From: Parvibaculum sp.
GTDB lineage: Bacteria; Pseudomonadota; Alphaproteobacteria; Parvibaculales; Parvibaculaceae
DNA length: 64,000 bases
Direction of reading: 5' to 3'
Assembly (NCBI GenBank): GCA_030649335.1
Contig: JAUSLL010000058.1
Span: 62,001-126,000, forward strand
The notes below the pieces were generated by a model. That model saw nothing but the letters and a program-made list of their open reading frames with translations. It did not search any database and was not told the DNA's origin. Both the position numbers and the translations under genes were made by a program. Positions 1 to 11,589 of this stretch are shown one piece after another; position 1 is the first letter of the stretch; every line of letters starts with the position of its first letter.

Positions 1-363
1 TCGTGCAACGGCGAACGTTTTGACAAACCGCATGACATGACCGAGGCCCGGTCAAATCTGCAAAAATTCCGCGGTACGTCGCACCGTCTCCACAGTGGTA
101 TTGTCCTTGCTCAAGACGGGCGCATTGTCTGGCGTCATTCAGATCACGCTGATCTTACCATGCGTCCTTTTTCAGACTTATTTCTCGACGACTATCTGGC
201 GCTGGTGGACGACAAGGTGCTGACAAGCGTCGGCTGCTATCAGCTCGAAGGTGCAGGTATTCAGTTGTTTGAAAAAATCACTGGCGACTATTTCACAATT
301 CTTGGTTTGCCACTGTTGCCGCTATTGGCGGAACTGCGTGCACGCGGTGTGGTGGGCACATGA
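1..363 (+). CDS. maf: Maf family nucleotide pyrophosphatase, 5'-truncated by window edge
   Basis: Frame open from base 1; C-terminal Maf-like motifs (RFDKP, LRG-like segment followed by HRLHSG); overlaps aroE start by ATGA. Confidence 0.85.
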   Translation, partial: SCNGERFDKPHDMTEARSNLQKFRGTSHRLHSGIVLAQDGRIVWRHSDHADLTMRPFSDLFLDDYLALVDDKVLTSVGCYQLEGAGIQLFEKITGDYFTILGLPLLPLLAELRARGVVGT

Positions 364-1211
364 TTTCCAAAGTCTGTGTCATGGGCTGGCCGATCGCGCA
401 TTCGCGCTCGCCGCTCATTCACAATTTCTGGATCCATCAGCTCGGCATCAAGGATGCGGTCTATGAACGCTTGCCCGTAGCACCGAAAGATCTCGTCGAC
501 ACATTGCGCCATTTGCGCGACTGGGGTTTCGTCGGCGCGAATGTCACCGTGCCTCACAAAGAGGCGGTCTACGCGAGCCTCATGCGTCATGACGCGCTTG
601 CGCATCGGTTGAAAGCGGTCAACACGATTGTGATGACTGAACATGGATTGGAAGGCCGCAACACAGATGGCTATGGGTTCATGGCCAACCTTGCAGACCG
701 TGCGCCGAACTGGCGGGCGGCTGCCGGCCCCGCCGTTATGCTCGGCGCGGGTGGTGCTGCCCGCGCTGTTGCCGCCGCTTTGGATGATGCCGGCGTGCCA
801 GAGCTTCGCATCGTCAACCGCACGGCCGCGCGCGCGCAAACACTGATCAGCGATCTGGCACTTAAGTGCGCAAAGTTTTTCCATTGGGACGATATGGCGT
901 CAGCGCTCAACGGCGCCAATCTTCTCGTCAATACGACCAGCCTCGGCATGGCGGGTGAGCGCGACCTAGAAATCGATCTCACGCCATTGCCGTCAACGGC
1001 ACTTGTCACAGACATTGTCTATACGCCGCTCGAAACCGGATTGCTCACGGCAGCGCAGGCTCGCGGCCTCAAAACGGTTGATGGTCTCGGCATGTTGCTG
1101 CATCAGGCCGTGCCGGGTTTCGAAGCCTGGTTCGGCAAACGCCCGCAGGTAACGCATGCCTTGCGCAAGCTTGTGCTCGCTGACATGGGAATTACGGAGG
1201 ATAGCGCCTGA
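360..1211 (+). CDS. aroE: Shikimate dehydrogenase
   Basis: [44 protein letters not shown] motifs. Confidence 0.96.
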   Translation: MISKVCVMGWPIAHSRSPLIHNFWIHQLGIKDAVYERLPVAPKDLVDTLRHLRDWGFVGANVTVPHKEAVYASLMRHDALAHRLKAVNTIVMTEHGLEGRNTDGYGFMANLADRAPNWRAAAGPAVMLGAGGAARAVAAALDDAGVPELRIVNRTAARAQTLISDLALKCAKFFHWDDMASALNGANLLVNTTSLGMAGERDLEIDLTPLPSTALVTDIVYTPLETGLLTAAQARGLKTVDGLGMLLHQAVPGFEAWFGKRPQVTHALRKLVLADMGITEDSA

Positions 1212-1831
1212 TGCTTCTGATCGGTCTCACCGGCTCCATCGGCATGGGAAAATCCGAAACCGCCAAAATGTTCTCCCGTCTCGGCGTGCCGGTCTATGAT
1301 GCGGACGCTGCCGTGCACGCGTTATATGCCAAAGGCGGTGCCGCAGTCGCGCCTATGGCTGACGCCTTCCCGCATGTCATCGTTGACGGAGCGGTCGACC
1401 GTCAGGCTTTGTCGCGTGCCGTGCTCGGCTTGCCTGATGAAATGAAAAAACTCGAAGCCATCGTGCATCCGCTTGTCGGTAATGCGCAGCTTGAATTTTT
1501 GAAAGACGCAAAAGCAGCGGGTCACGAAGCAGTGCTGCTCGACATTCCGCTGCTTTATGAAACCGGCGGCGAGAACCGCGTCGATGTTGTCGTTGTGGTG
1601 AGCGCACCTTTTCACATTCAGGAACAGCGCGTGCTGGCGCGACCCAATATGGACATGGCAAAATTTGCCGCGATCCACGCCAAGCAAGTCCCTGACGCCG
1701 AAAAGCGCCGTCGCGCCGATTTCGTCATCGACACGGACAAAGGTCTTGAACATGCTTTCGAAGCGGTCAAAGCCGTTGTCGCCGCACTCAAAGGCCGCGA
1801 AGGCAAAGTGCTCGCCGCCCGTCTTCTCTGA
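1211..1831 (+). CDS. coaE: Dephospho-CoA kinase
   Basis: N-terminal [19 protein letters not shown]-loop, [16 protein letters not shown]. Confidence 0.96.
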   Translation: MLLIGLTGSIGMGKSETAKMFSRLGVPVYDADAAVHALYAKGGAAVAPMADAFPHVIVDGAVDRQALSRAVLGLPDEMKKLEAIVHPLVGNAQLEFLKDAKAAGHEAVLLDIPLLYETGGENRVDVVVVVSAPFHIQEQRVLARPNMDMAKFAAIHAKQVPDAEKRRRADFVIDTDKGLEHAFEAVKAVVAALKGREGKVLAARLL

Positions 1832-1865
1832 TGTGTCGGCTGCGCTGAAAAATTAGGATCAAAAC

Positions 1866-2549
1866 ATGCGGCAGATAGTTCTCGATACTGAAACGACAGG
1901 TCTCTCACCTCAGGGTGGTGACCGGCTTGTTGAAATCGGCTGTCTGGAAATTGTCAATCAGGTGGCGACCGGTGCGACCTTCCACAAATATATCAACCCC
2001 GAACGAGATGTGCCGATCGAAGCATTCAATGTGCACGGGCTGTCTGCCGAGCGGCTTTCGACGGAACCCAAATTTGCCGAAATCGTTGAAGAGTTTCTCG
2101 ACTTCATCAAAGGCGATCCGCTCATCATCCATAATGCTTCGTTTGACATGGGCTTCATCAATCATGAATTGAAAATGACCGGTAGGCCGGTGATTGAAGC
2201 GGCGCGTGCAGTCGACACATTGCTCATCGCGCGCAAACGCTTTCCCGGAGCCGCCAATAGTCTCGACGGGCTCTGCCGCCGCTTCGGTATCGACAATTCC
2301 GGCCGTATTAAACACGGTGCGTTGCTCGATGCGGAATTGCTCGCCGATGTCTATCTGGAATTGATGGGTGGTCGCCAGCCGGGTCTGGTGCTTGATGCAG
2401 CACTCGATAATCGCAAAGCAGACGCGGGCGTCATTGAAACCCGCGCACCCCGTGCGACACCTTTACCTTCGCGCCTCACGCCTGCAGAGGCTGAAGCCCA
2501 TAAAGTCTTCGTGACGGAACTGGCCGAAGGCGGGTTCTGGCCGAAATAA
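1866..2549 (+). CDS. dnaQ: DNA polymerase III epsilon subunit
   Basis: RQIVLDTETTGLSPQGGDRLVEIGCLE exonuclease motif, HNASFDMGFINHE, KHGALLDAELLADVYLEL. Confidence 0.97.
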   Translation: MRQIVLDTETTGLSPQGGDRLVEIGCLEIVNQVATGATFHKYINPERDVPIEAFNVHGLSAERLSTEPKFAEIVEEFLDFIKGDPLIIHNASFDMGFINHELKMTGRPVIEAARAVDTLLIARKRFPGAANSLDGLCRRFGIDNSGRIKHGALLDAELLADVYLELMGGRQPGLVLDAALDNRKADAGVIETRAPRATPLPSRLTPAEAEAHKVFVTELAEGGFWPK

Positions 2550-2555
2550 TTTCGA

Positions 2556-3041
2556 TTAGTTCGGAACAGTGCCTTCGGGCACGCCGGCACGGCGCTGCTG
2601 GTAGAGATTAACGAAATCGATGGGGTCGATCATCAGCGGCGGGAAACCACCGTCGCGGGTCACGTCGGCGATGACGCGGCGCGCGAAAGGGAAAATCTGG
2701 CGCGGGCATTCGATGAGCAACATGGGCTCAAGACTGTCGGCGGGGATATTGGCAAGCCGGAACAGACCGCAATATTGCAGTTCAACAAGAAACATCACGC
2801 CGCTTGCCGCCTTGGCCTCGATGCCGACGGTGAGTTTGACCTCATAATCGGTGTCAGCGAAGCGCTGGACACCGACATCGACGCGGACGTCAATTTGGGG
2901 TTGATCTGTCATCGGCCCCAGAGATTGCGGCGCATTGGGATTTTCGAAAGACAGGTCTTTCACATATTGCGTCAGAATGCGGAATTCCGGTGCGGGTTCG
3001 CCCGCCGCATTTGCTCCGTCTGTCGCGCCTTGGTCCGCCAT
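2556..3041 (-). CDS. secB: Protein-export chaperone SecB
   Basis: ILTQYVKDLSFENPNAPQSL and ARRVIADVTRDGGFPPLMIDPIDFVNLYQQR. Confidence 0.96.
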   Translation of the reverse strand: MADQGATDGANAAGEPAPEFRILTQYVKDLSFENPNAPQSLGPMTDQPQIDVRVDVGVQRFADTDYEVKLTVGIEAKAASGVMFLVELQYCGLFRLANIPADSLEPMLLIECPRQIFPFARRVIADVTRDGGFPPLMIDPIDFVNLYQQRRAGVPEGTVPN

Positions 3042-3128
3042 ATGTTGTCGCCTTCTCGGGTGGGGTTCGTTCTGCTGCTGGCTAACATGGAACCGGCGGC
3101 GTCACAATAAGCATCAGTTGTTTCCGGT

Positions 3129-3638
3129 TCAGCGCGGATCAGGAGGCAGGCGCGGCACGGTCTCGTCCACCTCGCTCGCTTCGCCGTCAATGATCGGGCC
3201 GGTCGTCCCGCTGCGCGGGTTGCCATGATCGCGCGGGTCACTTTGATAAAAGGTAGTCTGCACCGTGCGCGCCATGACCCAGCGCCGCGCCAACACGCCG
3301 AGCATCTTGCGCACGCGGGGCACCAATAGCGCAAAGCCGATGGCGTCGGTGAGAAGCCCCGGTGTCACCATCAGCAAAGCAGCGAGCACCAGAAAGAACC
3401 CGTCCAGCATTTCCCCGACCGGCATTTCTCCCCGGTTCATGGCGGCCTGGGCTTTCGTGAAAGTCGCCAATCCCTGTTGGCGCAACAGCCAGGTGCCAAA
3501 AATGGCAACGCCGATGACAAGGGCAAGTGTCGGCAAGACACCGATCAGGCCACCGACCTTGATGAAGATCGCGATCTCGATGATCGGTACTGCGACAAAG
3601 AGCAGAAAAATGACGGGAAACAAGAATTGGCCTTTCAT
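3129..3638 (-). CDS. fxsA: FxsA family membrane protein
   Basis: Hydrophobic N-terminus with PIIEIAIFIKVGGLIGVLPTL and FxsA-like PGLLTDAIGFALLVPRVR. Confidence 0.85.
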   Translation of the reverse strand: MKGQFLFPVIFLLFVAVPIIEIAIFIKVGGLIGVLPTLALVIGVAIFGTWLLRQQGLATFTKAQAAMNRGEMPVGEMLDGFFLVLAALLMVTPGLLTDAIGFALLVPRVRKMLGVLARRWVMARTVQTTFYQSDPRDHGNPRSGTTGPIIDGEASEVDETVPRLPPDPR

Positions 3639-3846
3639 GAGGACGATATGTTTGCCGTATCAATCTGCACCCGCTTATAGCAATAGGCCAGCGATTGGCT
3701 TACCTTAGAGGTGATCTATGGTTGCAAAGGACGCCCGGCGGGCGGGACGCACGGGTGCCCGCACGTGTCGGGTGCGTTGAGCAATTTCCATAAATCCTGC
3801 GTGCCGTGAACCGGCATATATCGTTGAGCGTCAAGTCCCGTGAAAG

Positions 3847-4599
3847 GTGGCCCGAATGGGCGAAGCGTCCTCCCTGATCAATCTCATTCTTCTGGCTGTT
3901 GCCGTCGTTGTCTTTCTGAAGCTGCGCAGCGTGCTGGGTCGGCGCACAGGCGACGAGCGTCCACCCTTTGATCCGTTCTCAAGCGACGAAAAAGCGACCC
4001 CCTCGGCCGAAAACGACAAAGTTGTGCAATTGCCCCGCACCCGTCGTTCGAACGCTGATGAAGAAGAGCAAAGCTTTGATGCCTATCCCCAAACCGAACC
4101 CTATGTCGTGAAAGACCGCTGGGCCGGATTGGCCCCGCAAGGCTCGCCCCTTGCCGAAACCCTGACCGAAATCGCTTTGGCTGATCGTTATTTCGACGCT
4201 AAGGAATTCGTCACCGGTGCCAAGGCTGCCTATGAAATGATTGTCACGGCCTTCGCCAATGGCGAACGTGAGACCCTGAAGCCTTTGCTCGATACCCATG
4301 TCTACAAGAGCTTCGAGGGGGTCATTGCCGACCGCGAGTCGCGTGGCGAGACCATCGACCAGACTTTTATCGGCATCACCAAGACGGAATTGCAGGGGGC
4401 CGAGCTCTCTGGCAATCGCGCCCGCCTGACCCTTCGCTTTGTGAGCGAGTTGACCGCCTGCACCAAAAACGCCGAAGGCGTGGTCATCGAGGGAGATCCG
4501 GTGACAATCCGCAAGGTCACTGACATCTGGACCTTCGAGCGTGACGTGACGGCAAGTGATCCGAACTGGCGGCTTGTCGCCACCGGCTCAGAAGACTGA
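3847..4599 (+). CDS. Tim44/TimA-domain protein
   Basis: N-terminal TM, GVIADRESRGETIDQTFIGITKTEL, VRKVTDIWTFERD-like C-terminus; located 5' of mltA. Confidence 0.85.
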   Translation: MARMGEASSLINLILLAVAVVVFLKLRSVLGRRTGDERPPFDPFSSDEKATPSAENDKVVQLPRTRRSNADEEEQSFDAYPQTEPYVVKDRWAGLAPQGSPLAETLTEIALADRYFDAKEFVTGAKAAYEMIVTAFANGERETLKPLLDTHVYKSFEGVIADRESRGETIDQTFIGITKTELQGAELSGNRARLTLRFVSELTACTKNAEGVVIEGDPVTIRKVTDIWTFERDVTASDPNWRLVATGSED

Positions 4600-4613
4600 G
4601 CCGGGTCGCGGGG

Positions 4614-5804
4614 ATGGTCGTGAGACATGGCAGGTCGCGGAAACGGGCAAGAGGACATCGAGGTCTCGGGGTCGGGATGTTCATGTCCATGCTCGCGCTC
4701 TTTGGGTGCGCGCAAAATGCAGACGCCGGTCAGACCATGCCGGTAGGGCCTGAAAACGTGTTGAGTTTCAAGAGTTTAGAGGGCTGGACCGAAGACGGTC
4801 AGGCCCTCGCTTTGGGTGCCTTTCAGCGCTCTTGTACCCGTATACTGAAACTTAACCCTGACGCCTCCCTCGATGTTAAGAACTCAGCAAGCTTCTATGG
4901 TCGGGCCGGTGATTGGGCTGAAGCCTGCGCCGCCGCTGCCCATGTCGCGCCCGGCGATGACGCCGCGCGGATCTATTTCGAGGCTTTCTTCGCACCGGTT
5001 CGTATCGGAAACGATACGAGTGAAGGGCTATTTACAGGTTATTACGAGCCCGAAATGGATGGCGCCTTGCGTCGCGGCGGGCGCTATCAGACGCCGGTTT
5101 TGCGTTTTCCGCCTGCATATGCTGCCGACAAGGCCGCTGGACGCGCTTTGCCGACCCGCAGCGAGATCGAAGACGCGCTGGCGTCGGGCAGACTCGACGG
5201 CGATGTCTTGGCGCTCGTCTGGCTCGCAGATCCGGTCGACGCCTTCTTCCTTCATGTTCAGGGTTCGGGCCGTGTGCGGCTTGAGGACGGTCAGGTCATG
5301 CGCCTTGCCTTTGCCGCCAAGAATGAGCGGACCTATACCTCGATCGGGAAGGTCCTCATCGAACAGGGTGCCATTCCGCGCGATGAAGTCTCAATGCAGA
5401 CGATCCGCGCCTATCTTGAACGCCACCCCGCTGCTATCTCCCCGCTGCTGCGGCAGAATGATTCCTATATATTTTTCAAAGGCTTGGAGACGCACGCCGA
5501 TCTCGGCCCGCCCGGCGCTGAAGGCATCAGCCTGACGCCGCAGCGCTCACTCGCTGTTGACCGGTCGGAGCATCCTTTGGGCAGTCTCTATTGGCTCGAC
5601 ACGACCGCGCCCGTGCCGCATCAGGCCGGCAGCGCCCCCTTCCGGCATCTGATGGTGGCGCAGGATACCGGCACTGCCATTCGCGGGGCGCAGCGCGGTG
5701 ACGTCTTCTGGGGCCCGGGCCGTGATGCCGCCGAAATCGCCGGACGCATGAAACAGCCCGGTCGTTTGATTGCCCTTCTGCCCCGCCGCCTCGCGCCGCG
5801 CTGA
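4614..5804 (+). CDS. mltA: Membrane-bound lytic murein transglycosylase A
   Basis: FTGYYEPEMDGA, QTPVLRFP, VWLADPVDAFFLHVQGSGRV, C-terminal 3D motif QDTGTAIRGAQRGDVFWGPG. Confidence 0.94.
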   Translation: MVVRHGRSRKRARGHRGLGVGMFMSMLALFGCAQNADAGQTMPVGPENVLSFKSLEGWTEDGQALALGAFQRSCTRILKLNPDASLDVKNSASFYGRAGDWAEACAAAAHVAPGDDAARIYFEAFFAPVRIGNDTSEGLFTGYYEPEMDGALRRGGRYQTPVLRFPPAYAADKAAGRALPTRSEIEDALASGRLDGDVLALVWLADPVDAFFLHVQGSGRVRLEDGQVMRLAFAAKNERTYTSIGKVLIEQGAIPRDEVSMQTIRAYLERHPAAISPLLRQNDSYIFFKGLETHADLGPPGAEGISLTPQRSLAVDRSEHPLGSLYWLDTTAPVPHQAGSAPFRHLMVAQDTGTAIRGAQRGDVFWGPGRDAAEIAGRMKQPGRLIALLPRRLAPR

Positions 5805-5817
5805 GGGAACAGGCGCG

Positions 5818-6480
5818 ATGGACGAGACATCAGGCAAGCCCACTGGAAAGCCTAAACAATCCTCGCGCAAGCCCCGCCTTCTTAATGATGACGAGCGCCG
5901 CCTGTGGCGTGCCGTCGCCAAAGACGTGCGGCCCTTGTCCAGCGGCCAGATTATTCCGGAACCAGAACAAGCGTTGGAGCCTGACAAAGAGGCAAAAGTC
6001 AAAGTCGTTTCAATACCGAAACCAATGGCTTCGGTGCCCCGCCCACGGCGGAAATCCGAACTTATTGCGGCCCATCAGGCCGCATCCGCCGAGCCACCGC
6101 CGCTCACAGGCCTTGATCGGCGCACCTCGCAGAAGCTTGCGCGTGGTCAGATCGAGACGGAGGCCCGCATGGACCTTCATGGGCTACGGCAGGATGAGGC
6201 AGAAGCGGCCCTTTACGGCTTCCTCTCGCGGTCGCGCCACGCAGGTTTGCGTTGTGTGCTGGTCATCACGGGCAAAGGCGAGAGCCCTTTTGCCCGCCAT
6301 ACGCTGCATTCAAGCCGCTACCACGAAGCGTCAGACCATAGCGGTGTTCTGCGGTCCGCCCTGCCGCAATGGCTCGGAACACCGCGCTTTCGCTCGGAAA
6401 TTGCAGGCTTTCAGCCCGCCCACCCGCGTCACGGGGGTGGTGGAGCTTTCTATGTCTGGCTCCGGAAGCGCCGCGCATGA
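5818..6480 (+). CDS. Smr/MutS2 C-terminal domain protein
   Basis: MDLHGLRQDEAEAALYGFL ... CVLVITGKGE ... SALPQWL ... HGGGGAFYVWLRK; start chosen at ATG 5818. Confidence 0.88.
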   Translation: MDETSGKPTGKPKQSSRKPRLLNDDERRLWRAVAKDVRPLSSGQIIPEPEQALEPDKEAKVKVVSIPKPMASVPRPRRKSELIAAHQAASAEPPPLTGLDRRTSQKLARGQIETEARMDLHGLRQDEAEAALYGFLSRSRHAGLRCVLVITGKGESPFARHTLHSSRYHEASDHSGVLRSALPQWLGTPRFRSEIAGFQPAHPRHGGGGAFYVWLRKRRA

Positions 6481-6878
6481 CGCCCTTTGGTGAGAAAATC
6501 CGCGAGCTGCGGGCCGCGCGCGGCGTCACGATGAAGGACATGGCTGCCGCATTGCGGGTCAGTCCCGCCTATCTCTCCGCCCTTGAGCATGGCCGCCGTG
6601 GCCGCCCCAGTTGGGCGCAGGTTCAGGCCATTATCGGCTATTTCAACGTGATTTGGGACGAAGCGGCCGAGATCGAGCGCCTCGCCCGGCTCTCGCATCC
6701 GCGTGTGACGATAGACACGTCCGGCCTCGACCCGCGCGCGACCGAGCTCGCCAACCGACTGGCTGAGGAGATTGCTCATCTGACATCGGCGGAAACCCGC
6801 GAGCTGAATGATGTTTTGAACGCGATGCTTGCCAAACATCCTGCCCGTCGCGATGCCTCTGCCAGAAAACGGCAGTAA
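6477..6878 (+). CDS. XRE-type helix-turn-helix regulator
   Basis: IRELRAARGVTMKDMAAALRVSPAYLSALEHGRRGRPS; ATGA overlap with smr gene. Confidence 0.85.
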   Translation: MTPFGEKIRELRAARGVTMKDMAAALRVSPAYLSALEHGRRGRPSWAQVQAIIGYFNVIWDEAAEIERLARLSHPRVTIDTSGLDPRATELANRLAEEIAHLTSAETRELNDVLNAMLAKHPARRDASARKRQ

Positions 6879-7051
6879 TCAGCCATTCTCGAGTTCAGAT
6901 AGACTCGCCACAGGCTAATATAATATCTTTCAAAGGTTCACAAATTGCGAAGCGAGATCCCTCCATTTTGGAGGAACCCTGAGGACTCGCGATATGCAAA
7001 GAAAATTTGGCCCGAAGATTCGCGGGTGCCGAATAACTGCACCCCAAATTT

Positions 7052-8359
7052 TCAAAGAATGAATTTCGACAAATCGACATTCCGCGCCAGATCGCCGATC
7101 CGGCCTTGGACATAATCAGCATCAATCCGCACCTCCTGACCGGACCGGTCGGTGGCGGCAAAGGAAATCTCGTCGAGCACCCGCTCCAGCACCGTATGAA
7201 GGCGGCGCGCGCCGATGTTTTCGACCGAACCATTGACGTCGGCGGCGATGCTGGCGATGGCCTCGATCCCGTCCGGCGTGAAATCGAGGGTCACACCCTC
7301 GGTCGCCATCAATGCCACATATTGCTTGATAAGGCTCGCCTCGGGCTCGGTCAGGATGCGCACGAAATCTTCCCGCGTGAGGGCCCGAAGTTCGACCCGG
7401 ATCGGCAACCGGCCCTGAAGTTCAGGCAGCAGGTCCGAGGGTTTGGCAATATGGAAAGCGCCTGACGCGATGAAGAGGATGTGGTCGGTCTTGACCGCAC
7501 CGTGTTTGGTCGCGACCGTTGTGCCCTCGATGAGCGGCAGCAGATCGCGCTGCACGCCTTCGCGGCTCACATCCCCGCCCTGCCGCTCGGCACGAGCGCA
7601 GATCTTGTCGACCTCGTCGAGAAAGACGATGCCTGACTGTTCGACGAGGCGGATCGCTTCCTGTGTCAGCTGTTCCTGATCAAGGAGCTTGTCGGATTCC
7701 TCGGCGATCAGCAGGTCATGGCTTTCACGCACGGACATCTTGCGGGGCTTTGTGCGCCCGCCGCCGAGTGCCTTGCCGAACATTTCGCTGAGATTAATCA
7801 TGCCGACCTGACCGCCGGGCATGCCGGGCACGTCGAAATTGGGCATGGAGCCCTGATCGGCCACGTCGACTTCGATTTCCTTGTCGTCGAGTTCCCCCTC
7901 ACGCAATTTGCGACGGAAACTCTCGCGGGTCGGCTCGGACGCGCCTTTACCAACCAAAGCCTCCAGCACGCGGGCCTCGGCGCTGAGATGGGCTTTGGCC
8001 TGAACGTCTTTGCGCTTTCTCTCGCGCACCTGCGCAATGCCGATTTCTATGAGATCGCGGATGATCTGTTCTACATCCCGGCCGACATAGCCGACCTCGG
8101 TGAATTTGGTCGCTTCGACCTTAATGAAGGGGGCTTCCGCTAGCCGGGCGAGACGGCGGGAGATCTCGGTTTTGCCAACGCCGGTCGGCCCGATCATGAG
8201 GATGTTCTTGGGCAGAACCTCGTCGCGCAGCGCATCGGGCAATTGCTGGCGCCGCCAGCGGTTGCGCAGCGCAATGGCGACCGCACGCTTGGCATCATTC
8301 TGGCCGATGATGTAGCGGTCGAGTTCGGAAACAATCTCGCGGGGGGAAAAGCTGGTCAT
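7052..8359 (-). CDS. hslU: ATP-dependent protease ATPase subunit HslU
   Basis: [33 protein letters not shown], Walker [17 protein letters not shown], terminal SKFIL. Confidence 0.97.
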   Translation of the reverse strand: MTSFSPREIVSELDRYIIGQNDAKRAVAIALRNRWRRQQLPDALRDEVLPKNILMIGPTGVGKTEISRRLARLAEAPFIKVEATKFTEVGYVGRDVEQIIRDLIEIGIAQVRERKRKDVQAKAHLSAEARVLEALVGKGASEPTRESFRRKLREGELDDKEIEVDVADQGSMPNFDVPGMPGGQVGMINLSEMFGKALGGGRTKPRKMSVRESHDLLIAEESDKLLDQEQLTQEAIRLVEQSGIVFLDEVDKICARAERQGGDVSREGVQRDLLPLIEGTTVATKHGAVKTDHILFIASGAFHIAKPSDLLPELQGRLPIRVELRALTREDFVRILTEPEASLIKQYVALMATEGVTLDFTPDGIEAIASIAADVNGSVENIGARRLHTVLERVLDEISFAATDRSGQEVRIDADYVQGRIGDLARNVDLSKFIL

Positions 8360-8403
8360 GGGATTAGGAGTTACTCTTGAACTAGGGGAATATGTGCAAA
8401 AAA

Positions 8404-8967
8404 TCAGGCGGGCGGCAGCATTTCCACCGTCAGATTGCCGTTGGTAAAGACGCAGATATCGGCGGCAATCTTCATGGATTTGCGGGCGATGTCTTCCGCG
8501 CTCAACTCGCTGTCAATGAGCGCGCGGGCGGCGGCCAGCGCGTAATTGCCACCCGAACCGATGCCGACGATCCCGCCTTCGGGCTCCAGCACGTCGCCAT
8601 TGCCGGTAAGGACGAGGCTTGTGGTGTCGTCGGCCACGATCATCAGGGCTTCCAAGCGGCGCAAATATCGGTCGGTGCGCCAGTCTTTCGCAAGCTCGAC
8701 ACAGGCTCTGGTCAATTGCCCGGGATATTGTTCAAGCTTGGCTTCAAGTCGCTCAAAAAGCGTCATGGCATCCGCTGTCGCGCCAGCAAACCCGGCGATG
8801 ACATTGCCAGATCCCAAGGGCCGCACCTTACGCGCATTGCCCTTCATGATCGTGTTGCCCATCGACACCTGACCATCACCGGCGATAACCACTTGCCCAC
8901 CCTTGCGAACGGTCAAAATAGTGGTGCCGTGCCAGGGGGCAAGGCCGTGTTCGTCTGGATGGGACAT
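8404..8967 (-). CDS. hslV: ATP-dependent protease subunit HslV
   Basis: [36 protein letters not shown]; start chosen at MSHPDEHG. Confidence 0.95.
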   Translation of the reverse strand: MSHPDEHGLAPWHGTTILTVRKGGQVVIAGDGQVSMGNTIMKGNARKVRPLGSGNVIAGFAGATADAMTLFERLEAKLEQYPGQLTRACVELAKDWRTDRYLRRLEALMIVADDTTSLVLTGNGDVLEPEGGIVGIGSGGNYALAAARALIDSELSAEDIARKSMKIAADICVFTNGNLTVEMLPPA

Positions 8968-9104
8968 GGGGATCAGGTTCCGGTCGCGAGGGGGCAATGA
9001 TCCCACCCATGTGGCGATTTTCACCTCGGAGGTCAAGCTCTTGCGACCGTTAAGCATCCTGACCTGCGCCGGGTGCGGGCCTCTAATTTATTGAAAAATA
9101 TTAA

Positions 9105-9269
9105 TTATCTAGGCTTGGAGGGGTCGGTTGGCCGTTTGACTGCGGGGGAGTTCTGCGAAGCGCCAGCCTTGCGCTCAATCGCGTCCATCATCACGCGCTG
9201 GCTTTCGTAGAAGGACTGACGCTTGGGTCGCCGCAACAGTAACCGCCGCCAGAAAGATTGATGTCTCAT
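9105..9269 (-). CDS. Putative 54-aa basic small protein
   Basis: Hand-read short ORF below the ORF-track cutoff: MRHQSFWRRLLLRRPKRQSFYESQRVMMDAIERKAGASQNSPAVKRPTDPSKPR, in the hslV-hisB intergenic region. Confidence 0.35.
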   Translation of the reverse strand: MRHQSFWRRLLLRRPKRQSFYESQRVMMDAIERKAGASQNSPAVKRPTDPSKPR

Positions 9270-9721
9270 TGTAAGCATCCCTTGCGGTGTGCATCTCTAT
9301 GAGCAGGTCCTCCACTGAAACTAGCATAGCACTATGAAGCTTTATTGCATCTGCGAAGAACCGAAATTTGCCAGTCCCGTTGACTTTTTTTGAGCACAGA
9401 GCGATTTGACCGCTATACCAAATCTGGGGTGAACCGGCGAGAAATACATAGAGACAATAAATCCATATACGAAATTACATATACTTAGGGCCAAGAGCTG
9501 ATGTTCTTTATTCAGGGTTTGAAGTAAAATCTCAGCAATTCTTAAGAGAAAAGGTTAACGTCCCATAAGCCCTTGTCGTGGCATATGTTCTTCCGCTTGG
9601 TCTGTTTGAGATAGGGTTCAGACCGGAATGATACTGGCCGAATAAGGGGTCGGCTGATAAAACCCCGATGATCATCAAGGCGTGCCGGTCTTCAGGTACG
9701 CCACCTATCCGGACAAAAGAC

Positions 9722-10333
9722 ATGAACGACGACGACGAAGGCCGCGTGGCCACTATCGAGCGCAGGACCAAGGAAACTGAAATCTTTGTCGCGCTCGATC
9801 TGGATGGCACAGGTGAGTATGACGTTGAGACCGGCATCGGGTTTCTCGACCACATGCTTGAGCAACTGTCCCGTCATTCGCTGATCGACCTCAAGGTGCG
9901 CGCAGTCGGCGACCTGCACATCGATTTTCACCACACGACCGAAGACAGCGGCATTGTCATCGGCGAGGCGGTTCGCCGCGCACTCGGTGATTTCAAAGGT
10001 ATCCGCCGTTACGCGACCGCGACCATCCCGATGGACGAAACCTGCACCCGCGTCTCCATTGATGTGTCGCAGCGCCCCTATCTTATCTGGAAGGTGAACT
10101 TCACCAAGCCGAAGCTCGGTGACATGGATACGGAACTCTTCAAGGAATGGTTCCAGGCCTTCGCCCAGAATGCCGGCATCACGCTCCATATCGAAAATCT
10201 CTACGGCGACAACAATCACCATATTGTCGAAAGCTGCTTCAAGGGTCTGGCGCGTGCGCTGCGTGATGCAATCGAAATCGACCCGCGCACGTCCGATCGC
10301 ATTCCCTCGACCAAAGGCAAACTGGGCAGCTGA
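9722..10333 (+). CDS. hisB: Imidazoleglycerol-phosphate dehydratase
   Basis: [47 protein letters not shown]. Confidence 0.97.
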   Translation: MNDDDEGRVATIERRTKETEIFVALDLDGTGEYDVETGIGFLDHMLEQLSRHSLIDLKVRAVGDLHIDFHHTTEDSGIVIGEAVRRALGDFKGIRRYATATIPMDETCTRVSIDVSQRPYLIWKVNFTKPKLGDMDTELFKEWFQAFAQNAGITLHIENLYGDNNHHIVESCFKGLARALRDAIEIDPRTSDRIPSTKGKLGS

Positions 10334-10443
10334 CCAGTTTGTCCCGCAGACGGAGGCTGGCGTTTTTGCAGCCTTTGTCCTAGATAGAACGAAATGGTGA
10401 GGGTCCTGCGTTAGGGCCCCGTCGTCAGGGTTCTAGGAAGACG

Positions 10444-10932
10444 GTGATGCGCTCATACACGGTTCACGAGCTGAGCGGTGCCCCGGCCGATGGCGAGGGT
10501 ATAGTTCTGGTGCGCGAGGGCTTCAGCTGGCCCGCCGCCGTCTTTGCGCTCGTCTGGCTCATCGTCAAACGCCAATGGGTTGTCGCCGCCTTTTATTTCG
10601 CTCTGTCGGTACTGCTGACCGCCGCCGCCAAATGGTTCGCGGCAACCGACGTCTTGTTGTCAGTCATGACCATAGTGCTGCAGGGATTTCTGGGCGTCGC
10701 CGCTCATGACCTCATGCGCTGGACATTGGCGCGACAAGGCTACCGAGAGATCGGTGTCGCTTCGGCGAGCGATCTGCAGGAAGCCGAACGTGATTTCTTT
10801 CGCCACTGGACCGGTCCGCTTAATGCCTCGGCTCCTGCGGCTACGCCGTCGCTCTCGGCGCCTGTCTGGCCGCGTAAAGCCGTATCAGACGAGCACGTCC
10901 CCCTTGGCCTGTTTCCGCATCCGGGGAACTAG
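10444..10932 (+). CDS. DUF2628-like membrane protein
   Basis: Helical membrane segments after VLVREGFSWPAAVFALVWLI; position between hisB and hisH. Confidence 0.75.
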   Translation: MMRSYTVHELSGAPADGEGIVLVREGFSWPAAVFALVWLIVKRQWVVAAFYFALSVLLTAAAKWFAATDVLLSVMTIVLQGFLGVAAHDLMRWTLARQGYREIGVASASDLQEAERDFFRHWTGPLNASAPAATPSLSAPVWPRKAVSDEHVPLGLFPHPGN

Positions 10933-10935
10933 ATC

Positions 10936-11589
10936 ATGCAGCTTGTGACGATCATTGATTACGGATCGGGAAATCTCCGCTCCGCGGCCAAGGCCTTTGA
11001 ACGCGCCGCGCGCGAAAGCGGTCACGATGCGAAAATTCTGGTGACGGGTTCGCCGGATGATGTGCGCAGCGCGGACCGTATTGTCCTGCCGGGCGTCGGC
11101 GCCTTCGGCGATTGCCGCGCCGGGCTCGATGCCATTGACGGCATGGTCGAGACGCTCGACGAATGTGTGCGCGGTAAGGCGCGACCCTTTCTCGGTATTT
11201 GCGTCGGCATGCAATTGATGGCGACGCGCGGCATCGAGTATGGCGTGCACAAGGGTCTGGGCTGGATCGAAGGCGATGTCAGCGCCATCACACCCGACGA
11301 CCCCGAATTGAAAATTCCGCATATGGGCTGGAACACGCTTACGCAAATAAAGCCGCATGTTCTCCTCGACGGGATTGAAACCGGCGACAAAGGACTGCAC
11401 GCCTATTTCGTTCACTCCTATGCCATGCGTCCGGCAGATGACACAGACCTCGTCGCCCGCACCGATTACGGCGGGCCAGTGACGGCAATGGTTGCGCGCG
11501 GCAATATGGCGGGCACGCAATTTCACCCTGAAAAGAGCCAGACCCTCGGGTTGCAGCTCATCGGCAATTTTTTGAACTGGCGACCCTGA
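10936..11589 (+). CDS. hisH: Imidazole glycerol phosphate synthase subunit HisH
   Basis: [39 protein letters not shown]. Confidence 0.97.
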   Translation: MQLVTIIDYGSGNLRSAAKAFERAARESGHDAKILVTGSPDDVRSADRIVLPGVGAFGDCRAGLDAIDGMVETLDECVRGKARPFLGICVGMQLMATRGIEYGVHKGLGWIEGDVSAITPDDPELKIPHMGWNTLTQIKPHVLLDGIETGDKGLHAYFVHSYAMRPADDTDLVARTDYGGPVTAMVARGNMAGTQFHPEKSQTLGLQLIGNFLNWRP

